NCBI GenBank assembly: GCA_947473445.1
Contig: CANJEU010000190.1
Location: 1-5,083, forward strand
Direction: 5' to 3'
Length of the DNA stretch: 5,083 nt
Source of the DNA: Fidelibacterota bacterium
GTDB lineage: Bacteria; Pseudomonadota; Alphaproteobacteria; Rhodospirillales; Rhodospirillaceae
The notes under the pieces are model-generated. The model saw only the letters and a list, made by a program, of their open reading frames with translations, made no database searches and was not told the origin of the DNA. Position 1 is the stretch's first letter, and each line of letters opens with the position of its first letter. Positions 1 through 5,001 of the stretch are shown in pieces. The position numbers and the translations under genes were made by a program.

Positions 1-86
1 AGACCGAACGCCCGGTGATCGCCGAGTACTATCAGCGCTGCTTCGGCGAGGATATCGCGGGCAGCGCGGTGGAAGCCGTAGCTTAA
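1..86 (+). CDS. cobS: Cobaltochelatase subunit CobS, C-terminal end (partial)
   Basis: Only the last 27 codons are present, read from position 3 and ending in TAA at 84-86. The visible tail contains VIAEYYQRCFGED, which resembles the C-terminus of CobS proteins as I know them. The assignment rests mainly on the gene lying 4 bases upstream of an unmistakable cobT, the usual cobS-cobT order in Alphaproteobacteria. CobS is the AAA+ ATPase subunit. With CobT it forms the ring-shaped complex that drives CobN to insert Co2+ into hydrogenobyrinic acid a,c-diamide, in the cytoplasm. None of the ATPase motifs lie inside the window, so intactness cannot be judged. Tight spacing implies co-transcription with cobT. 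Confidence 0.8.
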   Translation, partial: TERPVIAEYYQRCFGEDIAGSAVEAVA

Positions 87-90
87 GCTC

Positions 91-1998
91 ATGAAACCTC
101 CCTACTCCGGATCGGACAAGGGACCCTCGCGCACCGAAGCCTTCAAGAGCGCGACGACGGCGGCTGTCAAAGGCATTGCGGGCGCCCGCGAGCTGACGGT
201 CGTCTATTCGCCAATTTCGGCCAATCAGAAATCCCCCACGACGACGGGCGAAGTACGGCTGCCCTCGCCGCCGCATAAACTAACCCGCGAGACCGTGGTG
301 CGCCTGCGCGGCGCGGCCGATTCCGCCGCGCTGAAACTGCGCCATCACAACGCGGGCGTTCACGCGCGGCGCATGCCGGTGAATAAAGACGCGGTCGATG
401 CCTACAATGCGATGGAACAAGCGCGCGTCGAGGTCCTCGGCGCGCAGCAGTACACAGGCGTGTCGCAGAATATCGCCGGATCTTTGGAGCAGCGTCTGTC
501 GCTGGAAGGCTATCAGGCGGCACGCAGCTATGAGCAGGTGGACCGCAACGACGCGCTTCGCGTTTTGATTCATGATGCGTGCCATGGCGCCAAACTGGGC
601 GCAACCGGCGAGCATGTGCGCGGCATTCTGAAAGAAGCGTTCGGAACCAAGCTCGACAAAGCCCTGTCCGACCTCTCGGTCAACGTGCGCAACCAGAAAG
701 CCAGCGCCGACATTCTGCGTCAGCTTATTGAAGCCCTCGACCTCGAGAACGACAACGCGCAGGAGCTCGAGTGCGACGAAGACGAAAAAGGTAACGACGA
801 CGTCGAGAACGATGCCGAGAACGAGCAGTCGGATCAGGAAGACAAAAAAGAAGAGAGCAACGAAGGCGGCGACGACAGCGGACAGACGCCCAGCAGCAGC
901 GAGACCATGCAGGGCGAGGAGGCGGAGTCGGACGTTGAGGGCCAGGGCCAGCCGACCATGGACGCCGCCGATGCGGAGGCCGAGGCACGCCAGTCGCATC
1001 CGCGCGCCGGGCACAATCTGGGCACCGGACAAGACCGCTACAAGGTCTTCACCACGCGCTTCGATCAGGTGGAAGACGCGGCCAACCTTTGCGACGCCGA
1101 GGAACTCGTGCGTCTGCGCCTGCAGCTCGACCGCCAGCTCGCGCACCTGCAGGGTGTCGTCTCGCGGCTTGCCAACCGTCTTCAGAGGCGTCTGATGGCG
1201 CAGCAGCAGCGCACCTGGAATTTCGATCTCGAGGAAGGCCTGCTCGATGCGAGCCGCCTTGCCCGAATCGTCGCCAATCCGATGCATTCGCTGTCGTTCA
1301 AGCGCGAGAAGGAAACCGAGTTCCGCGACACAGTGGTAACGCTGCTGATCGACAATTCGGGCTCGATGCGCGGCCGTCCCATCACCATCGCCGCCATGAC
1401 GGCCGACATCCTGGCCCGCACGCTGGAACGCTGCGCCGTGAAGGTCGAGATTTTGGGCTTCACCACCAGCCAGTGGAAGGGCGGTCAGGCGCGCCGCTTG
1501 TGGAATGAAAGCGGCAAACCCGCCAACCCCGGCCGCCTCAACGACCTGCGTCATATCGTTTACAAGGCGGCCGACACGCCGTGGCGCCGGGCCCGGCGCA
1601 ACCTGGGCCTGATGCTGCGCGAGGGCATCCTGAAGGAGAATATCGACGGAGAAGCCCTGGCGTGGGCGCACAACCGCCTAGCCATGCGCCCCGAGCAGCG
1701 CCGCATCCTGATGGTGATTTCAGACGGCGCCCCGGTCGATGATTCGACCTTGTCAGTGAACCCGGGGAATTACCTCGAGCATCACCTGCGCGAGGTTATT
1801 TCGTATATCGAGACTCAGTCCGATATCCAGCTTCTGGCCATCGGCATCGGCCACGACGTGACGCGTTACTACCGCCGCGCCGTGACGCTCATGGACGCCG
1901 AGGAACTGGGCGGCGCGGTGATGAGTCAGCTCACCGATCTTTTCGAAGAAAAAGGCTGGCGCGACCGCGGAAAGTCCCGCGCGTCGACGGTGATTTAA
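91..1998 (+). CDS. cobT: Aerobic cobaltochelatase subunit CobT
   Basis: CobT is the von Willebrand A-type subunit of the ATP-dependent CobNST cobaltochelatase, which inserts cobalt into hydrogenobyrinic acid a,c-diamide in the aerobic cobalamin pathway. It is related to the ChlD/BchD subunit of magnesium chelatase. The 635 residues match the usual family length of about 630. Residues about 10-215 are the CobT N-terminal domain. Residues about 217-300 form a very acidic, low-complexity linker rich in Asp, Glu, Asn and Gln. The C-terminal half is the VWA domain, with a metal-ion-dependent adhesion site: D421-N-S-G-S425 (DxSxS) plus ISDGAP with D545. Segments such as GFTTSQWKGG and WAHNRLAMRPEQRR are typical of CobT. 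The ATG lies 4 bases after the cobS stop and has only a weak, distant GGAAG (71-75) as ribosome site, so translational coupling to cobS is likely. The reading frame is intact. Confidence 0.97.
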   Translation: MKPPYSGSDKGPSRTEAFKSATTAAVKGIAGARELTVVYSPISANQKSPTTTGEVRLPSPPHKLTRETVVRLRGAADSAALKLRHHNAGVHARRMPVNKDAVDAYNAMEQARVEVLGAQQYTGVSQNIAGSLEQRLSLEGYQAARSYEQVDRNDALRVLIHDACHGAKLGATGEHVRGILKEAFGTKLDKALSDLSVNVRNQKASADILRQLIEALDLENDNAQELECDEDEKGNDDVENDAENEQSDQEDKKEESNEGGDDSGQTPSSSETMQGEEAESDVEGQGQPTMDAADAEAEARQSHPRAGHNLGTGQDRYKVFTTRFDQVEDAANLCDAEELVRLRLQLDRQLAHLQGVVSRLANRLQRRLMAQQQRTWNFDLEEGLLDASRLARIVANPMHSLSFKREKETEFRDTVVTLLIDNSGSMRGRPITIAAMTADILARTLERCAVKVEILGFTTSQWKGGQARRLWNESGKPANPGRLNDLRHIVYKAADTPWRRARRNLGLMLREGILKENIDGEALAWAHNRLAMRPEQRRILMVISDGAPVDDSTLSVNPGNYLEHHLREVISYIETQSDIQLLAIGIGHDVTRYYRRAVTLMDAEELGGAVMSQLTDLFEEKGWRDRGKSRASTVI

Positions 1999-2005
1999 TC
2001 TGGAG

Positions 2006-2021
2006 GCCGCTATGCAGCGGC
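2006..2021 (+). other. Perfect hairpin in the cobT-cupin spacer
   Basis: GCCGCT (2006-2011) and AGCGGC (2016-2021) form a perfect 6-bp, GC-rich stem around the 4-base loop ATGC, starting 8 bases after the cobT stop codon. No T-tract follows, so it does not look like an ordinary intrinsic terminator. It may instead protect the 3' end of the cobST mRNA or act as a partial attenuator. The loop ATG is preceded by a good SD (GGAGG, 2002-2006) and would open a 4-codon reading frame, MQRL, ending in TGA at 2024-2026. The structure is seen; its function is inferred. Confidence 0.5.
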
Positions 2022-2040
2022 TCTGACCCAGGGAGCACAT

Positions 2041-2526
2041 ATGGTGAAACCGATCATGAACCTTGATGACGTCGCTTTCGACGATATCGAGGAGAACGGA
2101 ATTTACACATCGAGCCGGGGTTCAATCGGCATTCATATTGGCGCTAAGAATCTTGGCTACAACCTCACCGTCTTGCCGCCTGGGAAATCCCAATGCCCAT
2201 TCCACTCCCATCATGGCGAGGAGGAAATGTTCTTCATCCTAGAGGGCGAGGGGGAACTCCGCTTTGGTGAGGCCCGGTATCCGATCCGCAAGCATGATGT
2301 CATTGCTTGCCCGCCGGGCGGGGCGGACGTCGCCCACCAAATCACTAACACCGGCGCTGTCCCGATGCGCTATCTGTCTCTGTCGACATTGGTTGATGTC
2401 GAAGCGTGCGAGTATCCGGACTCGCAGAAGGTGATGATCGTCACCGGCAAGCCGGGCGAACCGGGTTTGCGCAAAATGTTCAGGGCCGAAGCGACGGTCG
2501 AATTCTACGATCGCGAAAAAACCTAA
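2041..2526 (+). CDS. Single-domain cupin protein
   Basis: This is a 161-residue cytoplasmic protein with one conserved cupin barrel. Motif 1 is G48-x6-H55-S-H57-x4-E62-x6-G69, and motif 2 is P92-G93 followed by H99-x3-N103. H55, H57, E62 and H99 form the usual metal-binding set, so a bound divalent metal is expected. The sequence HSHHGEEEMFFILEGEGEL and a later CEYPDSQKV (123-131) fit the family of short uncharacterised cupins common in Proteobacteria. The substrate is unknown, and both enzymatic and sugar- or metabolite-binding roles are possible. The start at 2041 is set by CAGGGAG (2029-2035) 5 bases upstream; a Met at residue 6 is a weaker alternative. It follows cobT by 42 bases and could be read through from it, but nothing ties it to cobalamin. 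GC is lower than in cobT: 28 of 60 bases at 2101-2160, against 46 of 60 in cobT at 1561-1620. Confidence 0.9.
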   Translation: MVKPIMNLDDVAFDDIEENGIYTSSRGSIGIHIGAKNLGYNLTVLPPGKSQCPFHSHHGEEEMFFILEGEGELRFGEARYPIRKHDVIACPPGGADVAHQITNTGAVPMRYLSLSTLVDVEACEYPDSQKVMIVTGKPGEPGLRKMFRAEATVEFYDREKT

Positions 2527-3461
2527 GCCGCGTTGCCGAGCGTTGCCGCCGCTGCTGCTGCCGTCCGCCCCGTAAGCGGGTGCCGGTCCTGCGTAATCAC
2601 ATCCGCGAGGAAATCGAACACCGCGCGGATGCGGGCGCTGCGGCGTAGATCGGCGTGCGTGACCAGCCAGATCTCGACCTCGTGTTTGAAGTGTTCGGGC
2701 ATCAGGCGTTCGAGAGTCGGTTCGGCGTCGGCGAGGATACAGTCGTGTGCGCCGATGCCGATCCCGGCGAGGGTCGCGCTTAATTGACCAACGAAGCTGG
2801 AGGAACGGTGCACGATGCGTTCGGTCGAGAAGTGACGCTCGAGCTTCTGCACGCCCGGATGGTTGCTCATACTCTCGTCGAAGCCGACGTGAAAGTGATC
2901 CTTCAGCTCAGACGGATGGTTGGGACGGCCATACCGATCGAGATAGCTGCGCGACGCATAAAGCCCCATCACCAGATCGCCCGCTTTCTTGGCGATGAGG
3001 TCGGGTTGCTCGGGCCGGAACGTGCGCACGGCGATATCGGCCTCGCGGCGGATGAGGTTGACGATGCGATTGTCGACCAGCACTTCGACGCAGACCCCTG
3101 GATACGCGGCGTGGAAGGCGGCGAGTTTGCTCGGCAGCCACAACGAACCCAAAGCCTCGGTGATGGAGATGCGCACCGTGCCTGTAAGCGTCTGATGGGC
3201 CGCTTCGGCTTGGCGCTCGATGGCCAGGGCCTCTTCTTCCACCCGGCGTGCGCCGGACAGCACCTGCTCACCGGCATCGGTCAGCAGCAGCCCGCGCGGC
3301 GTGCGCTGGAAGAGCTGCGCCTTCAATTGTTCTTCGAGGGCGGCGATGCGACGCGAAAGTGTGGGCTGGGACAGACGCAACCTGCGGGCGGCCTGGGACA
3401 GGCTCCCCGTTTCGGCGACCGCGATGAAATCCCGAAGGATACTCCAGTCTAGGGTATTCAT
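2523..3461 (-). CDS. LysR-family transcriptional regulator
   Basis: This is a 312-residue DNA-binding regulator of normal LysR length. Residues 1-65 are the winged helix-turn-helix domain: the helices lie around A14-L46, with TGSLSQAARRLRLSQPTLSR giving the standard LysR signature. Residues about 90-295 are the periplasmic-binding-protein-like effector domain. The ending, with THADLRRSARIRAVFDFLAD, resembles the large CrgA-like subgroup. The effector cannot be predicted. The last 16 or so residues are an alanine-rich tail. The ATG at 3461 is preceded by only a poor purine stretch (AAGAGCGG on the coding strand), suggesting weak translation, as is common for regulators. The gene is divergent from the TPR-like gene and shares with it an ATTCC-N7-GGAAT box, so it probably represses itself and controls 3573-4472. 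It converges on the cupin gene with a 4-base overlap at the stops. Confidence 0.95.
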   Translation of the reverse strand: MNTLDWSILRDFIAVAETGSLSQAARRLRLSQPTLSRRIAALEEQLKAQLFQRTPRGLLLTDAGEQVLSGARRVEEEALAIERQAEAAHQTLTGTVRISITEALGSLWLPSKLAAFHAAYPGVCVEVLVDNRIVNLIRREADIAVRTFRPEQPDLIAKKAGDLVMGLYASRSYLDRYGRPNHPSELKDHFHVGFDESMSNHPGVQKLERHFSTERIVHRSSSFVGQLSATLAGIGIGAHDCILADAEPTLERLMPEHFKHEVEIWLVTHADLRRSARIRAVFDFLADVITQDRHPLTGRTAAAAAATLGNAA

Positions 3462-3477
3462 GATGTTTACCGCTCTT

Positions 3478-3501
3478 ATTCCGTTTTAAGGAATGGTATT
3501 C
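3478..3501. promoter_or_regulatory. Probable LysR-type operator
   Basis: ATTCCGTTTTAAGGAAT at 3478-3494 is an inverted repeat with 5-base arms and a 7-base centre. T3480 and A3492 are separated by exactly 11 bases, which is the classic T-N11-A LysR box. The right arm is shared with a second inverted repeat, GAAT-GGT-ATTC (3491-3501), giving three half-sites in a row. It lies between the divergent LysR gene and the TPR-like gene, where family regulators normally bind a recognition site and an adjacent activation site. Binding itself is inferred. Confidence 0.6.
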
Positions 3502-3523
3502 ACTATTTTCTAGCCTATTTTCC

Positions 3524-3540
3524 CTCGCATCAGAAGCGAG
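3524..3540 (+). other. Small inverted repeat in the leader of the TPR-like gene
   Basis: CTCGC (3524-3528) and GCGAG (3536-3540) can pair around a 7-base loop, 20 bases before the SD of the gene at 3573. With only 5 bp it is weak and may be chance. No T-tract follows. A possible -10 element, TATTTT (3516-3521), lies just upstream with no good -35, which would suit an activator-dependent promoter. If that is correct, this hairpin would sit near the start of the transcript. Confidence 0.25.
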
Positions 3541-3572
3541 AGCTTCGAGAAATCTTCGCCAGGAGATAAGCG

Positions 3573-4034
3573 ATGGAAAAAAAGGCAAAATTTAGGCTCA
3601 CTTTGGTGGCTTTGGCCGTCGGCGGCGGGCTTTTCGGGTTCGTTCAGGCTGCGCCGGCCTCCGAAACGCAACTGATCTGGTCCACGACCTCGGGCCTGGT
3701 CAACCAGTCCACGACGGCCCTGCTTGAAGGGCGCCATGCCCACGCCATCCGCTTTGCCAAGGACGCGCTGCGCACCAAAACCCAGGCCTCGAATCACCTG
3801 ATTGCCCGGCATAATCTGTGCCTCGCCTATTCCGCCCAGGGCAAAGCCGAAGACGCAAAGCCTTACTGCGACCTCGCCCTCGCGGCCTCGGCGCGCACTG
3901 AACTCACCGAGCGTGACGGCCGTCTCGTGGCCGGCGCGGAGAACACCGATGACGCCACCAAACCAACCCTTGAAGCCGCCGTACGCACCAACGTCGCGCG
4001 CGTCCAGGGCCGCGCCCTGGCCGAGAACCGCTAA
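3573..4034 (+). CDS. Exported small TPR-like protein
   Basis: This is a 153-residue protein of unknown function. It begins with a Sec-type signal peptide: a basic start (MEKKAKFR), a hydrophobic core at L9-F23 and a likely cleavage after VQA26, so the mature protein should be periplasmic. Residues about 42-68 (ALLEGRHAHAIRFAKDAL) and 76-107 (ARHNLCLAYSAQGKAEDAKPYCDLAL) have the spacing and small/hydrophobic pattern of two tetratricopeptide helices pairs, so a protein-binding role is likely. C83 and C99 are the only cysteines and lie on facing parts of the second repeat, so a disulfide is possible. The tail from about residue 110 is polar and probably flexible. The start is firm: AGGAGAT (3561-3567) sits 5 bases before the ATG. 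It is divergent from the LysR gene and 27 bases ahead of the next gene, implying a two-gene operon under LysR control. Confidence 0.85.
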   Translation: MEKKAKFRLTLVALAVGGGLFGFVQAAPASETQLIWSTTSGLVNQSTTALLEGRHAHAIRFAKDALRTKTQASNHLIARHNLCLAYSAQGKAEDAKPYCDLALAASARTELTERDGRLVAGAENTDDATKPTLEAAVRTNVARVQGRALAENR

Positions 4035-4061
4035 GGCCTATCGCTTGAAAACAGGTTTCGC

Positions 4062-4472
4062 GTGACCGGCATGTTGTTCGCCTCGGTCACGCGCCTGCGC
4101 CTTCGGGCGTTCAGCGCCTTCCTGCCCTTCGCGTGGCACACGTGGCGGGCCAATCGGCAGATCGCGCGCGCCGAGGGCTGCCTGCGCAGCGATGTGCGGG
4201 GCGGGCCCGACGGCATCTTTTGGACCAAGACCATATGGCGCGATGAGGCCGCGATGCGGGCGTTCATGGCCTCGGGCGCTCATCTCAAGGCGATGCCGAA
4301 GCTTAAAGACTGGTGCGATGAAGGCTCGGCCGCGCATTGGACTCAGGAGAGCGTTGAGCTGTCCTGGGCGGAAGCCGAAAGCCGTTTGGCCCAGCACGGC
4401 TGGACGTCAAAGGTGCTGAGCCCCTCGCCCGCGCACGCCGCCGGTTCGACGCTCGGCAGTCCGCGTCGCTAA
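4062..4472 (+). CDS. Small monooxygenase-like (dimeric alpha-beta barrel) protein
   Basis: This is a 136-residue cytoplasmic protein with no signal peptide. The core, FASVTRLRLR (6-15), FLPFAWHTW (20-28), GIFWTKTIWRDEAAMRAFMASGAH (51-74) and AMPKLKDWCDE (77-87), matches a widespread family of short proteins. In that family a beta strand with WT-T-W is followed by a helix with SGAH, as in the antibiotic-biosynthesis-monooxygenase / DUF3291-type ferredoxin-like fold. This assignment comes from memory of the pattern; no substrate or cofactor is established. Residues after about 110 form a variable tail. The start is GTG at 4062 with CAGG (4052-4055) 6 bases upstream; ATG at 4071 would drop three residues and is also possible. 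The gene follows the TPR-like gene by 27 bases and ends 23 bases before a strong terminator, so it is the last gene of that operon. Confidence 0.85.
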   Translation: MTGMLFASVTRLRLRAFSAFLPFAWHTWRANRQIARAEGCLRSDVRGGPDGIFWTKTIWRDEAAMRAFMASGAHLKAMPKLKDWCDEGSAAHWTQESVELSWAEAESRLAQHGWTSKVLSPSPAHAAGSTLGSPRR

Positions 4473-4495
4473 CGCCAGCTCATTTTCAGGCATAA

Positions 4496-4525
4496 AAAAA
4501 GCCCGCCATCACTGGCGGGCTTTTT
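4496..4525. terminator. Bidirectional intrinsic terminator
   Basis: GCCCGCCA (4501-4508) pairs perfectly with TGGCGGGC (4513-4520) around the loop TCAC. An A-run (4494-4500) lies on one side and a T-run (4521-4525) on the other. On either strand this gives a GC-rich stem followed by a U-tract, so it can stop the plus-strand operon ending at 4472 and the minus-strand rpmB ending at 4550. Confidence 0.95.
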
Positions 4526-4549
4526 CTTATGTGAGAGACGCAGGCGGCG

Positions 4550-4852
4550 TTAGGCCGCGAGCTTGGCAACTTTCGACTGAGCGCGCTTGATGCGGCGCTT
4601 GATCGTCAGCGCGCTATCTTCAAGCTTCGCGTCCGGCGTCGAAAGCAGGAAGGCGTCGATGCCGCCGCGCTTTTCGATGCTGCGCAAACCATTGCTGGAA
4701 ACGCGCAGACGCACGCGTTGACGAAGCACGTCAGACAGCAGAGTCACCTGATGCAGGTTCGGGAGGAACCGGCGACGGGTCTTGTTGTTCGCGTGACTGA
4801 CGTTGTTGCCGCTTTGAACGCCGCGGCCAGTGACTGCACAACGGCGTGCCAT
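4550..4852 (-). CDS. rpmB: 50S ribosomal protein L28
   Basis: L28 is a component of the large ribosomal subunit. The 100 residues begin MARRCAVTGRGVQSGNNVSH, continue with NNKTRRRFLPN and LRVSSNGLRSIEKRGGIDAF, and end in a basic tail; this is the standard L28 pattern. The length fits alphaproteobacterial L28 proteins, which carry a C-terminal extension compared with the 78-residue E. coli form. Only one cysteine (C5) remains and position 34 is His, so this is a form without the zinc-binding cysteine set. The start at 4852 is chosen because the family begins MARRC and AAAGGA (4861-4866) lies 8 bases upstream; the frame stays open to 5053 but those extra residues do not belong. It has its own promoter and a terminator shared with the converging operon. 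Confidence 0.98.
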   Translation of the reverse strand: MARRCAVTGRGVQSGNNVSHANNKTRRRFLPNLHQVTLLSDVLRQRVRLRVSSNGLRSIEKRGGIDAFLLSTPDAKLEDSALTIKRRIKRAQSKVAKLAA

Positions 4853-4873
4853 GGCTGAAATCCTTTGTAAAAG

Positions 4874-4910
4874 CAGGGTTTGCCCACACCTAAAACCTTG
4901 GGGGACCCTG
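4874..4910 (-). promoter_or_regulatory. Possible stem-loop in the rpmB leader
   Basis: On the transcript strand CAGGGT (4910-4905) pairs perfectly with ACCCTG (4879-4874), and inside it C-runs (4903-4901) can pair with G-runs (4885-4883). The predicted transcription start, near 4915, puts the stem almost at the 5' end of the mRNA, 13 bases before the SD. Ribosomal protein genes are often autoregulated through such leaders, but no known motif was recognised here. Confidence 0.35.
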
Positions 4911-4921
4911 GAAAGCGAGGC

Positions 4922-4950
4922 GTTGTACCGTCTCAAGCCCACCCGGTCAA
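4922..4950 (-). promoter_or_regulatory. Sigma70-type promoter of rpmB
   Basis: On the minus strand TTGACC (4950-4945) matches the -35 consensus at 5 of 6 positions. After a 17-base spacer comes TACAAC (4927-4922), a 4 of 6 match to the -10 hexamer. Transcription would start near 4915, leaving a leader of about 60 bases before the rpmB ATG. The position is right for a strong housekeeping promoter. Confidence 0.7.
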
Positions 4951-4976
4951 GAGACTCTCGGCGGCCAAGCGTCTCT
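4950..4976. repeat. Inverted repeat abutting the rpmB promoter
   Basis: AGAGAC (4950-4955) and GTCTCT (4971-4976) are perfect 6-base arms with a 15-base centre. The inner edge of the element shares one base with the rpmB -35 hexamer. It fills the gap between the promoter and the hairpin ending the upstream gene. It could be an operator or an upstream part of the termination region; neither is shown. Confidence 0.35.
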
Positions 4977-5001
4977 AAAAAGCGTGCCTTTTCAACGCTT
5001 T
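4977..5001 (-). terminator. Terminator-like hairpin at the end of the upstream minus-strand gene
   Basis: On the minus strand AAAGCGT (5001-4995) pairs with ACGCTTT (4985-4979) around a 9-base loop, and two further Ts follow, giving a T5 run. The stop codon of the gene entering from the right edge (TGA, 4994-4992) lies in the loop. The stem is AT-richer and the U-tail shorter than in the terminator at 4496, so this is a weaker call. On the plus strand no T-tract follows. Confidence 0.5.

Noticed and set aside
1..90. A cobalamin riboswitch near the cob genes
   Set aside because: The window opens inside cobS and there are only 4 bases between cobS and cobT. No B12-box was seen before the cupin gene either.
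280..1671. A 463-codon open frame on the minus strand
   Set aside because: It lies wholly antisense to the well-supported cobT gene, has no recognisable domain, and long antisense frames are expected in high-GC genes.
2530..2570. A repeated GCGTTGCCG and GCTGCTGCT run as a possible repeat element
   Set aside because: It encodes the alanine-rich end of the LysR protein, and short GCN codon runs explain it.
2784..3452. A 222-codon plus-strand frame
   Set aside because: It is antisense to the LysR gene, whose domain signature and length are standard. The frame has no recognisable motif.
3462..3572. A standard sigma70 promoter for the LysR or TPR-like gene
   Set aside because: No convincing pair of -35 and -10 hexamers was found on either strand; only a lone TATTTT at 3516-3521 is suggestive.
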